Made by a program: the position numbers and the translations under genes
Shown here: positions 41,330 through 51,200 of the stretch, piece after piece
Layout of the letters: every line of letters starts with the position of its first letter
Numbering within the stretch: the first letter of the stretch is position 1
The notes under the pieces: model-generated
What the model was told of the DNA's origin: nothing
What the model saw: the letters and a program-made list of their open reading frames with translations, nothing else
The model's database searches: none
Source of the DNA: Actinomadura litoris
GTDB lineage: Bacteria > Actinomycetota > Actinomycetes > Streptosporangiales > Streptosporangiaceae
Assembly: GCF_009733595.1 (NCBI RefSeq)
Contig: NZ_WOFH01000006.1
Span: forward strand, 1-64,000
Length of the DNA stretch: 64,000 nucleotides
Direction of reading: 5' to 3'

Positions 41330-42964
41330 ATGCCCGCAGCGGATCTGGTGTTGCTCGGCGGAAACGTCCTCACGCTGGACGGGGGGTCGCGCACCGCGAC
41401 CGCCGTCGCGGTGGCGGGCGACCGGATCGTCGCGGTCGGCGACGACCGGGCCGTCCGGGAGTTCGTCGGCCCGGGCACCTCCACCGTCGACCTCGCCGGG
41501 AGCACGGTCGTCCCGGGCCTCAACGACGCGCACCTGCACCTGGCGATGTTCGGCCTGGCCGCGCTCGGCGCCGACCTGAACGGCGTCACCTCGCTCGCCG
41601 CGCTGCACGCCGAGCTGGCCGGGGCGGGCCCCGGGCCCGCCGGCAGCGACTGGGTGATCGGCGAGGGGTTCCGGGAGGCGAACATCCCCGAGTTCGACCC
41701 GGTCCCGCACCGCTCGCACCTCGACCCGGCGACCGGCGGCCGGCCGGCGCTGCTGCACCACGCCTCGCGGCACTCGGTGCTGGTCAACACCGTCGCGCTG
41801 GAGATCGCCGGGATCACCCGCGACACGCAGGACCCGCCGGGCGGGGTCATCGAGCGCGACCCCTCCGGCGAGCCGACCGGGCACCTGCTGGAGTCGGCGA
41901 AGGAGCTGGTCACCCGGCACGTCCCGGCGCACACCGAGCAGGACAGGCTGGACGCGATCGTCTCGGCGATGCGGGTGCTCAACTCCCTCGGCTTCACCAG
42001 CGCCACCGACCCGGTCGTGTGGCCCGAGCTGCTGCGCGACTACACGACGCTGCGCCGCGAGGGCCGGATGACGCTCCGGGTGAACACGCTGCTGCACTGG
42101 GACTGGCCGTCCACGTCCACGACGTCGGAGGGGCTGGCGCGGTCGCTGTCCTACGCGGGCCTGTCCACCGGCCTCGGCGACGACTGGCTGCGCGTCGGCG
42201 GCTGCAAGCTGTTCGCCGACGGCGTCCCCACCCAGTGCAGCGCGTGGCTGCACCACCCCTACCCCGAGGGCGGGACGGGCCACCTCGTCACGCACGGCGA
42301 CGACGAGGACGCCCGCTACGAGGAGCTGATGCGCCTGATCGAGCTGGCGCACCGCAACCGGCTCCAGGCGCAGGTGCACGTCACCGGCGACCGCGCCGCC
42401 GACGCCGCGATCGACGGGTTCGCCCGCGCGCAGAAGGCCGACCCGTGGCCGGACGCGCGGCACGCCCTCATCCACGGCACGCTGCTCGCCGAGCACTCCT
42501 ACGCGCGCATGGCCGAGCACGGCGTCGGCGTGATCACCAGCTCGCTGATGAAGTCCTACAGCGGCGCGTCGATGACCCGCTCGATCGGCGCGGACCGCTG
42601 GGCGCGCGCGTTCCCCGCAGGCGCCCTGCTCGCCGCCGGGGTGAAGGTCGCCGACAGCTCCGACGCGCCGGTCACCTTCCCCGACTGGCGGCGCGGCATG
42701 GCGACGTTCGTCGGCGCGGCCCCCGGGCCGTTCGCCGAGGTCCCGGAGGACCTGCGGCTCACCCGCGAGCAGGCGCTGCGGCTGTGGACGAGCGACGCCG
42801 CGCACTTCGAGCACGCCGACCACCACAAGGGTGTGATCGCCCCGGGCCACCTCGCCGACCTCGCCGTCCTGGACGGCGACCCGCTGACCGCGGAGATCGC
42901 CGAACTGCGGGAGCTGTCCACCACTCTCACCGTCGCCGGGGGAAGGATCGTTCATTCGGCCTGA
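41330..42964 (+). CDS. YtcJ-type amidohydrolase
   Basis: 544 residues, amidohydrolase family 3. Metal ligands are in VVPGLNDAHLHLAMF, the middle Lys/Cys region is GGCKLFADGVPTQ, His in QAQVHVTGDRAADAAIDGF and ALIHGTLLA, and the late Asp in DSSDAPVTFPDWRRGM. The small N- and C-terminal sandwich domain is present (DLVLLGGNVLTLDGG; APGHLADLAVLDGDPL). ATG directly follows the fusion gene stop (TAAATG). Members hydrolyse amides or cyclic ureas; in this operon it could release the amine from an amide form of the substrate. Confidence 0.87.
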   Translation: MPAADLVLLGGNVLTLDGGSRTATAVAVAGDRIVAVGDDRAVREFVGPGTSTVDLAGSTVVPGLNDAHLHLAMFGLAALGADLNGVTSLAALHAELAGAGPGPAGSDWVIGEGFREANIPEFDPVPHRSHLDPATGGRPALLHHASRHSVLVNTVALEIAGITRDTQDPPGGVIERDPSGEPTGHLLESAKELVTRHVPAHTEQDRLDAIVSAMRVLNSLGFTSATDPVVWPELLRDYTTLRREGRMTLRVNTLLHWDWPSTSTTSEGLARSLSYAGLSTGLGDDWLRVGGCKLFADGVPTQCSAWLHHPYPEGGTGHLVTHGDDEDARYEELMRLIELAHRNRLQAQVHVTGDRAADAAIDGFARAQKADPWPDARHALIHGTLLAEHSYARMAEHGVGVITSSLMKSYSGASMTRSIGADRWARAFPAGALLAAGVKVADSSDAPVTFPDWRRGMATFVGAAPGPFAEVPEDLRLTREQALRLWTSDAAHFEHADHHKGVIAPGHLADLAVLDGDPLTAEIAELRELSTTLTVAGGRIVHSA

Positions 42965-43064
42965 TCGATCACTCGCCGTGGGTCATATTGAAATGTGAAT
43001 ACGCCGGACGGGGTGTGAAATACCCCTCCCGATTGATCGGGACGGAGCGTTCTACGATGGTTTC
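42965..43064 (+). promoter_or_regulatory. Promoter of the OmpR regulator; probable leaderless start
   Basis: A 100-base relatively AT-rich gap. It contains a GGGGT-N7-ACCCC inverted repeat (43010-43026), TTGATC (43033-43038) and TACGAT (43053-43058). The -10 candidate ends six bases before GTG 43065, and there is no purine-rich ribosome site, so the mRNA may begin at the start codon. The 14-base spacer is short, so the -35 is uncertain. Confidence 0.45.
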
Positions 43065-43751
43065 GTGTCCCCTGGTGATCTGCTGATCGTCGAAGACGAC
43101 CCCGAGATCGGCTCGGATCTCGTCGAGATACTGACCGAACAGGGATATGCGGCCACCTGGAGCCGGGCGGGCCGCCCCGCCGCGCGGGCGGTCCTGCACA
43201 GCCCGCCACAGATCGTCGTGGTCGACCTCGGGCTGCCCGACATGGACGGCGTGACGCTGTGCCGGTGGCTGCGCGACTCGGTCCCCGAGGTCGCGATCCT
43301 GGTGCTCACGGCGCGCACGCGCGAGCCCGAGGTCGTCATGGCGCTGGACGCGGGCGCCGACGACTACGTCACCAAGCCGTTCCGGCTCGGCGAACTGCTC
43401 GCGCGGCTGCGGGCGCTGCGGCGGCGCGGCCACCCGCGTCCGGGCATCGGCCTGGTGTCGGTCGGCGACCTGCGGCTGCACGTCGCCGCCCGGCGCGCGT
43501 TCGTCGGCGGGGCCGAGATGGCCCTGCGGCCCCGCGAGTTCGACCTGCTGTTCGCGCTGGTCGCGCGTGCCGGGCGGGACGTCTCGCGGGAGGAGTTGAT
43601 GCGCGAGGTGTGGGGCGCGAACTGGTTCGGCGCCACCAAGACGCTGGACGTGCACGTCTGCGCCCTGCGCCGGCGGTTGTCCGCGCACGGCCACGATCCC
43701 GGCCGCATCTCCACCGTGCGCGGGCACGGCTACCGCTACGAGATCATCTGA
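43065..43751 (+). CDS. OmpR-family response regulator
   Basis: 228 residues. Receiver: LLIVEDDPEIGSD, phospho-Asp about 54 (QIVVVDLGLPDMDG), Lys in DDYVTKPFRLGELLARL. C-terminal winged helix: ALRPREFDLLFALVARAGRDVSREELMREVWG... KTLDVHVCALRRRL...TVRGHGYRYE. GTG start without ribosome site, probably leaderless. It faces the sensor kinase gene tail to tail with only 13 bases between, an unusual arrangement for a two-component pair. Confidence 0.9.
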   Translation: MSPGDLLIVEDDPEIGSDLVEILTEQGYAATWSRAGRPAARAVLHSPPQIVVVDLGLPDMDGVTLCRWLRDSVPEVAILVLTARTREPEVVMALDAGADDYVTKPFRLGELLARLRALRRRGHPRPGIGLVSVGDLRLHVAARRAFVGGAEMALRPREFDLLFALVARAGRDVSREELMREVWGANWFGATKTLDVHVCALRRRLSAHGHDPGRISTVRGHGYRYEII

Positions 43752-43764
43752 TCCCGGCGGGCGG

Positions 43765-45192
43765 TCAGGCCGAGGGCACGGGCCGGTCCGCCGCCGGCAG
43801 CATGAGCGTGAACACGACGGGCTCGGTGCTGCTGAGGTAGAGGCGCCCCCCTTCCGCGTGGGCCAGGGAGCGGGCGAGCGCGAGCCCGATCCGGTGCCGG
43901 GGGCCCTGCTCGGTGGCCTCGGACGGCGGGCGCCGCTGGAAGACGTCGTCGTCGGGGTCGGGCCCCGGCCCCTCGTCCATGACGTCGACGGCGAGCCCGG
44001 GGTCGGCGTGGTGGGCGGTCACGGTGATCGTCCCGGCGCCGTGCGCGAGCGCGTTGTCGATCAGGACGTCCAGGATCTGCGCCAGCGCGGCGGGCGCGGC
44101 CTGCACCGGCGGCAGCGGCGGCGAGGCGGCCAGCACGAGCCGCCGCCCGGCCGCGTCGGCGTCGGGCGCGCGGCGGGCGTGGACCTCGGCCAGCAGCGCG
44201 CCGACGTCGACCTGCTCGCGGGTGTGGTCCTCGCGGGCGAGCTGGAGCATCTCCTCGACGGTGTCGACCAGCGACCAGCCGCGCCCGACCGCCGTCCGGA
44301 TCGCCGCGCGCGGGTCGTCGGCGCGGTGCAGCCCGGCCTCCAGGCCGAGCAGCAGCCGGGTCAGCGGCGTGCGGAGCTGGTGCGCGACGTCCGCGCTGAA
44401 CAGCCGCTCGCGCGCCACGGTCTCCTCCAGGTTCCGCGCGGCCTCGGCGAGCTGCTCGACCGGCCGCGCGGCCCGGCCGGCGAGCCGGGACGCGGCGACG
44501 AGCGAGGGCAGGAGCAGCAGCAGCCCGCCGAGCACGATCAGCGCCCAGGCGCGCTCGGTGCGGTGCCGGACCCGGGCGTAGGGGACGCCGACGCGGACGA
44601 CGGTGATCGACCCGTCCTGGTGCAGCAGCGGGGCCGTGGCGGTGAGCTGGCCGTCCTCGACGGCGTCGTGGATGCGGCCGTCCAGCGCCAGCGCGGCGGT
44701 CGCCGAGCTGGCCGGGCCGTCGCCGCCGAAGCGCGACCCGGTCGGCCCGTACAGCCCGACGACCGGCGACTTCACGCCGGGCCCGGCCATCCGCGGGAAC
44801 GCCTCGACTGCCTCGCCGGAGGTGCCGGCCCCGGCCTGGGCGCCGGTTCCCGGCGAGGCGCCGGACGAGGCGCGGGGCGAGGGCCTTGGCCGGGTGCCGT
44901 GGCCCGGCACGTCGCTGGGCCCCCCGGGGACGGGCAGGGGGTCGGGCATGCTCTGCGGGCGGACGGTCTCCGGGTGGAAGGTCTGCGCCTCCTGCGCGAA
45001 CTGGAGCCCCTGCGCGGCGCGGTCCAGGTTGGCCACGGCCTCGTCGCGGTAGAGCCGCTGGATGGTGAGCGTCAGCGGGACGGCCGAGACGACGATGGCG
45101 AGCGCCGTGCAGCCGATCAGCCATCCCAGCAGGTGGCGGCGCAGCGGGGCGCTCCGGTGGCGGGCCGGGCGCGGGGTGCGGTGGGGTGTCAT
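43765..45192 (-). CDS. Membrane sensor histidine kinase
   Basis: 475 residues from ATG 45192. TM1 (LLGWLIGCTALAIVVSAVPLTLTI), an extracytoplasmic part of about 170 residues with a Pro/Gly/Ala-rich linker (about 95-145), TM2 (RAWALIVLGGLLLLLPSLVAASRLAG), HAMP-like region, then HisKA with phospho-His in ARERLFSADVAHQLRTPLTRLL. The box is AHQLRTP instead of SHELRTP. HATPase_c has LDVLIDNALAHGAG and DVMDEGPGPDPDD; the G2 box is less clear (RIGLALARSLA). It is probably the partner of the OmpR regulator facing it, and lies on the same strand as and just after narI. Confidence 0.85.
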   Translation of the reverse strand: MTPHRTPRPARHRSAPLRRHLLGWLIGCTALAIVVSAVPLTLTIQRLYRDEAVANLDRAAQGLQFAQEAQTFHPETVRPQSMPDPLPVPGGPSDVPGHGTRPRPSPRASSGASPGTGAQAGAGTSGEAVEAFPRMAGPGVKSPVVGLYGPTGSRFGGDGPASSATAALALDGRIHDAVEDGQLTATAPLLHQDGSITVVRVGVPYARVRHRTERAWALIVLGGLLLLLPSLVAASRLAGRAARPVEQLAEAARNLEETVARERLFSADVAHQLRTPLTRLLLGLEAGLHRADDPRAAIRTAVGRGWSLVDTVEEMLQLAREDHTREQVDVGALLAEVHARRAPDADAAGRRLVLAASPPLPPVQAAPAALAQILDVLIDNALAHGAGTITVTAHHADPGLAVDVMDEGPGPDPDDDVFQRRPPSEATEQGPRHRIGLALARSLAHAEGGRLYLSSTEPVVFTLMLPAADRPVPSA

Positions 45193-45279
45193 CGGGTGCC
45201 CTGTCCAGGAGTGCGCGACGTCGTGTCCGCGCTGCGGGGTGGTGTCGCGGGTGTCGCCGGGGGCGGTGCCGGCCACGCG

Positions 45280-45999
45280 TCAGGCGCGGTCCGGCCGTCC
45301 GTCGAGCGCCCGCGCCGGGGCCGGGCGGCGCGACCGGTACACGACGTAGGGGCGGACGAGGTAACCGACCGGCGCGGCGAAGGCGTGCACCAGGCGGCTG
45401 AAGGGCCACAGCGCGAACAGTGCCATGCCCGTCAGCGTATGCACCTGGAAGACGAGCGGCGCGTCCCGCATCGCGTCGACGTTCGGGTCCAGCTCGAACA
45501 GGCTGCGGAACCAGATCGACACCCCGAGCCGGTAGTCGTAGTCGCCGGACGCGCTGCCCGCGAGCGTCGCGACCAGCCCCGCGACGAGCACGGTGACGAG
45601 CACGGGGTACAGGGCGCGGTCGCTGCGCGTGGAGGACTCCCGGACGGCGCGGGTGCTCAGCCGCCGCCAGATCAGGACCGACAGGCCCGCGACGGCGGCC
45701 GTCCCCGCGAGCCCGCCGACCAGCAGCGCGTTGGCGCGGTAGGCCGACTCGGGGACGCGCAGCGCCTCGGTCAGGCTCTCGGGGACGATCAGCCCGATCA
45801 CGTGGCCGCCGATGACCAGCAGCAGCCCGATGTGGAACATCGGGCTCGCGACCCGCAGCAGCCTGCTCTCGTGGAGCTGGCTGGACCGCGTGGTGATCCC
45901 GAACCTGTCGTACTGGTAGCGCCAGGCGCTGCCCGCGAGGAACAGGACGAGCACGAGGTAGGGCAGGACGCCCCACAGGGCGATGTGCAGGTGTCTCAT
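45280..45999 (-). CDS. narI: Respiratory nitrate reductase gamma subunit (cytochrome b)
   Basis: 239 residues with five TM helices. It begins MRHLHIALWGVLPYLVLVLFLAGSAWRYQYDRFGITTRSSQ. Haem His candidates are in MFHIGLLLVIGGHVIGL and LVFQVHTLTGMALFALWPFSRLVHAF, as in E. coli NarI. It takes electrons from menaquinol outside and passes them to NarH. ATG 45999 overlaps the narJ stop. Last nar gene, 87 bases before the kinase gene. Confidence 0.94.
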   Translation of the reverse strand: MRHLHIALWGVLPYLVLVLFLAGSAWRYQYDRFGITTRSSQLHESRLLRVASPMFHIGLLLVIGGHVIGLIVPESLTEALRVPESAYRANALLVGGLAGTAAVAGLSVLIWRRLSTRAVRESSTRSDRALYPVLVTVLVAGLVATLAGSASGDYDYRLGVSIWFRSLFELDPNVDAMRDAPLVFQVHTLTGMALFALWPFSRLVHAFAAPVGYLVRPYVVYRSRRPAPARALDGRPDRA

Positions 46000-46583
46000 C
46001 GTCGATGTCCTTCCACGCCCACCGTCTCGGTGGGGGGTCCTGACCGCGCGAGCGCGCGGGCCGCCTCCCGGTCGCGGGGGCTCGCGCCCGGGAGGGTGGA
46101 GCACACGGCCCCGATGACCGCCTCGTAGCCGCTGCCGGCGTCGCGCAGCGCGAGGCGCAGCAGCTCCAGGCCGGGCCGGTGCGCGGCGAGCAGCTCGCTC
46201 CCCGCGTCCGGGACGCGCGCCGCGAACTCCAGCATGACCGGCAGGAAGTCGGGCAGCTCGGCGTCCTCGTGGTTCCAGCCGTGCCGCCGGTAGAGGGCCT
46301 TCATCCCGGCGAGCCGCGCGCCGCGGGCGCGGGTGTCGCCGTCGGTGTAGTAGGTCAGGTGCAGGGTGCGGCGGCGGTCGCGGTCGAAGGTCGCGACGTA
46401 GCGGGCGCCGAGCTCCAGCGGCGGGACGTCCGCGACGTCCGCGCAGAACCGGGCGAGCGCGGCGGGCGCCGGGCCCCGCGCGCCCGCCAGCGAGCCGGCG
46501 ACGAGGTCGAGCGTCGCGGGCCAGTCCGCGTCCGGGTAGGACAGCAGCAGCGAGGCCGCCTGCCGGACGAGCCGGACCGTCAC
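45996..46583 (-). CDS. narJ: Nitrate reductase molybdenum-cofactor assembly chaperone
   Basis: 195 residues, GTG start overlapping the narH stop (GTGA). TorD/NarJ-type helical protein: LVRQAASLLLSYPDADWPATL, the family Y-V-x-T-F-D segment ARYVATFDRDRRRTLHLTYYTDGDTRARG, and LPDFLPVMLEFAA. It helps insert the cofactor into NarG before membrane attachment and is not part of the final enzyme. Confidence 0.92.
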   Translation of the reverse strand: MTVRLVRQAASLLLSYPDADWPATLDLVAGSLAGARGPAPAALARFCADVADVPPLELGARYVATFDRDRRRTLHLTYYTDGDTRARGARLAGMKALYRRHGWNHEDAELPDFLPVMLEFAARVPDAGSELLAAHRPGLELLRLALRDAGSGYEAVIGAVCSTLPGASPRDREAARALARSGPPTETVGVEGHRR

Positions 46584-48277
46584 GACTCCTCCCCGGCGGC
46601 GCGCGGCGGGAACAGCCCGGCGGGCCTGCCGTGACCGTTCCAGTTCAGCAGGTTGACGCGGCGCGGCCCGTCGCCGTCGCCCTCGCCCGCCGCGCTCGAC
46701 GGCGCGGGCACGAGCGGCGGCGCGTGGAACGCCTCGCCCGCGGCGTCGCCGTCCATCATCCCCGGGCCGCCGGGGCCCTCCAGGCTGCACCCGTGGTCGG
46801 CGTGCCCGGTGAACGAGCCGCCGCTGTAGGCCGTCGGGATGACGTAGCGCTCGTCGTACTTGGCCAGCGCCAGCAGCCGGTACATGGCCCGCATCTGGTC
46901 GGTGTCCATCCCGACGCTCCCGGCGATCGACGGGTCCTCGGGCTCGCCGAGGTTGACGCGGCGCATGTGCGCCCGCATCGCCGCGAGCTTGCGCAGCGAC
47001 GCCCGCACCGGCTCCTCGTCCCCGGCGGTGAACAGCTCCGCGAGGTAGGACACCGGGATCCGCAGCGACTCGATCGCGCCGAACAGGTTGCCCGCGTCCT
47101 CGCCGTCGTTGCCGGTCTCGGCGAGCGCGTCCACGATCGGCGACAGCGGCGGGATGTACCAGACCATCGGCATCGTCCGGTACTCCGGGTGCAGCGGCAG
47201 CGCGACCCTGTACTTGTTGATCAGCGCGTGCACCGGCGAGCGCCGCGCGGCGGTGACCCAGTCGTGCGGGACGCCGGACGCCTCGGCCGCCGCCGCGACC
47301 TGCGGGTCGTCGGGGTCGAGGAAGCAGCCGAGCTGCGCCTCGTAGAGGTCCCGGTCGTCCTCGACCGAGGCGGCCTCGCCGACCCGGTCGGGGTCGTAGA
47401 GGATCACGCCGAGGTAGCGCAGCCGCCCGACGCAGGTCTCCGAGCAGACCGTCGGCTCGCCCGCCTCGATGCGCGGGTAGCACAGCGTGCACTTCTCGGC
47501 CTTGCCGGTGCGGTGGTTGAAGTAGATCTTCTTGTAGGGGCAGCCGGACACGCACATCCGCCAGCCCCGGCACCGGTCCTGGTCGACCAGCACGATGCCG
47601 TCCTCGATCCGCTTGTACAGCGCGCCGGACGGGCAGGCCGCCACGCACGAGGGGTTCAGGCAGTGCTCGCAGATGCGCGGCAGGTAGAACATGAACGACT
47701 GCTCGTACTCCAGCTTGATGCCGTCGCCGATCTTGCGGAGCATCGGGTCGTTCGCGACGTGCGCGGGGCCGCCGCCGAGGTCGTCGTCCCAGTTGGGGCC
47801 CCACTCCACCGAGGTGGGCCTGCCGTCGATGAGCGAGCGCGGCGCCGCCGTCGGGACGTCGTCGCCGAGCGGCGCGTCGGTCAGCGTGGCGTAGTCGTAG
47901 GTCCAGGGCTCGTAGTAGTCGTTCAGCTCGGGCAGGTCGGGGTTGGCGAAGATGCCCGAGAGCCGCCGGAACCGTCCGCCCGCGCGGGGGACGAGCCTGC
48001 CGCGCCGGTTGAGCGTCCACCCGCCGTTCCAGCGGTCCTGGTCCTCGTAGCCGCGCGGGTAGCCCTGGCCGGGCCGGGTCTCGACGTTGTTGAACCAGAC
48101 GTACTCGGTGCCGGGACGGTTCGTCCAGGTCTGCTTGCACGTCACCGAGCAGGTGTGGCAGCCGATGCACTTGTCGAGGTTCATCACCATGGCGACCTGC
48201 GCCATCACGCGGCGCGGGGCGGCCTTCCCGCGGCCGTTCGCGGCGCCGCCCTTCTTGCGGAGACTCGGTCGGGCCAT
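46580..48277 (-). CDS. narH: Respiratory nitrate reductase beta subunit (iron-sulfur)
   Basis: 565 residues. Four clusters: CIGCHTCSVTCKQ, CEHCLNPSCVAACP, CRGWRMCVSGCPYKK (Trp in place of Cys, giving the [3Fe-4S] site as usual in NarH), and CTLCYPRIEAGEPTVCSETC. It passes electrons from NarI to NarG. Compared with the usual start (MAQxAMVMNLDKCIGC), this protein has about 24 extra basic residues (MARPSLRKKGGAANGRGKAA). ATG 48277 is chosen because it overlaps the narG stop; an internal start at the usual position is possible. Confidence 0.95.
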   Translation of the reverse strand: MARPSLRKKGGAANGRGKAAPRRVMAQVAMVMNLDKCIGCHTCSVTCKQTWTNRPGTEYVWFNNVETRPGQGYPRGYEDQDRWNGGWTLNRRGRLVPRAGGRFRRLSGIFANPDLPELNDYYEPWTYDYATLTDAPLGDDVPTAAPRSLIDGRPTSVEWGPNWDDDLGGGPAHVANDPMLRKIGDGIKLEYEQSFMFYLPRICEHCLNPSCVAACPSGALYKRIEDGIVLVDQDRCRGWRMCVSGCPYKKIYFNHRTGKAEKCTLCYPRIEAGEPTVCSETCVGRLRYLGVILYDPDRVGEAASVEDDRDLYEAQLGCFLDPDDPQVAAAAEASGVPHDWVTAARRSPVHALINKYRVALPLHPEYRTMPMVWYIPPLSPIVDALAETGNDGEDAGNLFGAIESLRIPVSYLAELFTAGDEEPVRASLRKLAAMRAHMRRVNLGEPEDPSIAGSVGMDTDQMRAMYRLLALAKYDERYVIPTAYSGGSFTGHADHGCSLEGPGGPGMMDGDAAGEAFHAPPLVPAPSSAAGEGDGDGPRRVNLLNWNGHGRPAGLFPPRAAGEES

Positions 48278-51200
48278 CAGTACTGGACCTCCTGGGAACG
48301 GCGCCGGATCACGGTGACGGCGTCGCGCTGGTTGCCGGTCGGGCCGTGGTAGTTGGGGGCGAACGACTGCTGGGCGTAGCCGCCGATGAGGTGCGTCGGC
48401 TTGATGAGCAGCTTGGTCAGCGCGTTGTGGACGCCGCCCCGGCGTCCGGTGGCGGTCGAGCGGGGCACGTTCACCAGCCGCTCCTGCACGTGGTACATGA
48501 ACACGGTGCCCGGCGGCATGCGGTGCGAGACGATCGCGCGGGCGACGACCACGCCGTTGACGTTGACCGCCTCGATCCAGTCGTTGTCGGCGACGCCCGC
48601 GGCCGCCGCGTCCTGGACGCTCATCCAGATCACGGGCCCGCCCCGGGCGAGCGTCTGCATCAGCAGGTTCTCCTGGTACTCCGAGTGGATCGACCACTTG
48701 GAGTGCGGCGTGAGGTAGCGGACCGTCACCGCGCGTCCGTCGCCGTTGCCGTTCGCGTCGCCGTCGCCCAGCGCGGCGGCGGCCCGGCCCTCGCCGAGCG
48801 CGGCCATGTCCAGCGGCGGGCGGTAGATCGGGAGCTGCTCGCCGAACTCGATCATCCAGTCGTGGTCGAGGAAGAAGTGCTGCCGCCCGGTCAGCGTGTG
48901 CCAGGGCTTGCGGTGCTCGACGTTGATCGTGAACGGTGAGTAGCGGCGGTCGGTCGCCTCCTTGCCCGACCACTCGAAGCTCGTCGAGACCTGGACGGGG
49001 CGGTCCTGGGTGTCGGAGAACACCACCCGGCGCTCGGCGACGGACGCGCCCAGCTCCGCCAGCCCGGAGCCGTCGCCGCACCGTCCGGCCAGGTTCGTGA
49101 AGCCCTCGGCCGCGATCCGCCCGTTGCAGGTGCCCGACAGCGCCAGCACGGCCTCGCACAGCCGGACGTCGGTGTCGAGCAGCGGGCGCCCGCGCGCCGC
49201 GCCGCCGGTCGCGGTGCCGCAGCGGGAGGCGAGCCACGCGTCCTCCTGGGCGGCCTGCACGTGGACGCCCTTGACCAGCATCCCCGCGTCGCGCGGCAGC
49301 GGGCCGAGCGCGGCGAGCCGGTCGGCGACCGCGGTGTAGTCGCGTTCCACGAGCGTGATCGCGGGGAGGTTGCGGCCGGGGCGCGCGGGATGGCCCTCGC
49401 GCCAGTCGGGGACCGTTCCGCCGGGCTGGGCGGTCTCCCCGGGGGTGTCGTGCTGGAGCGCGGTCGCGACCAGGTCGTGGGCGACGTCCAGCCGCCCCCG
49501 CGCCAGCTCCGACAGCCTCCGCGCGAGCCCGTGGAAGATCTCGAAGTCCGTCCTGGCCTGCCAGGGCGGGTTGATCGCCGGGGAGAACGCGTGCACGTAG
49601 GGGTGCATGTCGGTGCTGGACAGGTCGTGCTTCTCATACCACGTCGCCGCCGGGAGCACGAGGTCGGCGAACAGCGTGGTGGAGGTCATCCGGAAGTCCA
49701 GCGCCATCAGCAGGTCGAGCTTGCCGCGCGGCCCCTCCCGCCAGGCCACCTCGTTCGGCCGGGCGCCGGGCGGCGCCTCCTCGGCGGTCGCGTTGTCCTG
49801 CGCGCCGAGCAGGTGCCGCAGGAAGTACTCGTTGCCCTTGGCGGACGAGCCGATCAGGTTCGCGCGCCACACCGTCAGCACGCGCGGCCAGTTCTCGGGG
49901 GCGTCGGGGTCCTCGACCGCGAAGCCGAGCCGCCCGTCCTGGACGCGCTCGGCGACCCAGTCGGCCGGGTCGCCGCCCGCCTCGCGCGCGGCGCGGCCGA
50001 GGTCCAGCGGGTTCGCGGTGAACGTCGGGTAGGACGGCATCCAGCCCAGCCGGGACGACTGCGCCACCAGGTCGGCGGTGTGCCGCCCGGCGAACAGGCC
50101 GGGTCCGGTGGGCGACGACAGCGCCCCCGCCGAGAAGCCCTCGTAGCGCCACTGCCCGGTGTGCGTGTACCAGTACGGCGTGCCCGCCATCTGCCGGGAC
50201 GGCCGGACCCAGTCGGCCGCCGTCGAGAGCTGCTGCCAGCCCGCGAGCGGCCGCACCTTCTCCTGCCCGACGTAGTGCGCCCAGCCGCCGCCGTTCACGC
50301 CCTGGCAGCCGGTGAGCAGCAGCAGCGACAGGAACGAGCGGTAGATCGTGTCGGAGTGGTACCAGTGGTTGGTGCCCGCGCCCATCACGATCATCGAGCG
50401 CCCCCGGGTGCGCTCGGCGTTGTCCGCGAACTCCCGCGCGATCGCGGCGACGCGCGCGGCGGGCACACCGGTGATCTCCTCCTGCCAGGCGGGTGTGCAC
50501 GGGACGCGCGGGTCCTCGTAGCCGGCGGGCCACTCCCCGGGCAGCCCGGGGCGGTCCACCCCGTGCTGGGCGAGGAGCAGGTCGAACACGGTGGTCACGG
50601 TGCGCCCGCCCACCCGGAGTACGGGCACACCGCGACGCACCGCGCCACCACCGGCGGTCTGGTCGGCGTCCGCCGCCCCGTCGCCGTTCGCGCCCGCGGC
50701 GGGCGCCCCGGCGGCCTCGGTGTCGAAGCGGGGCAGCAGCACCTCGGCGCTCCGCGCGCCGTCGGAGTACAGGGTCAGCAGCGGGTCGAGGTCGCCGAGG
50801 TCGAGGTTCCAGCGGCCCTCGCCCTCCGGCCCCCAGCGGTCGGCGAGCGTGCCGTTCGGGGCGGCGGGGGCGCCGGTCCGCGCGTCCATCAGCACCGGCT
50901 GCCACTGCCGGTCGCCGGGCGCCGCCGCCGTCTCCAGCCCGATGTCGGCCGCCGTCACGAACTTGCCGGGCACGAACGCGCCGTCCTTCTCCCGCAACTC
51001 CACGAGGAAAGGGAGGTCGGTGAAACGCTTCACATATCCATCGAAATAGGGTGTGGTGCGGTCCACGAAATGCTCGCGCAGGATGACATGGCCCATCGCC
51101 ATGGCGAGCGCGCCGTCGGTTCCGGGGTGCGGATGCATCCACTCGTCGGCGAACTTCGTGGCGTCGGAATAGTCGGGCGAGACCACCACGACCTTCTGCC

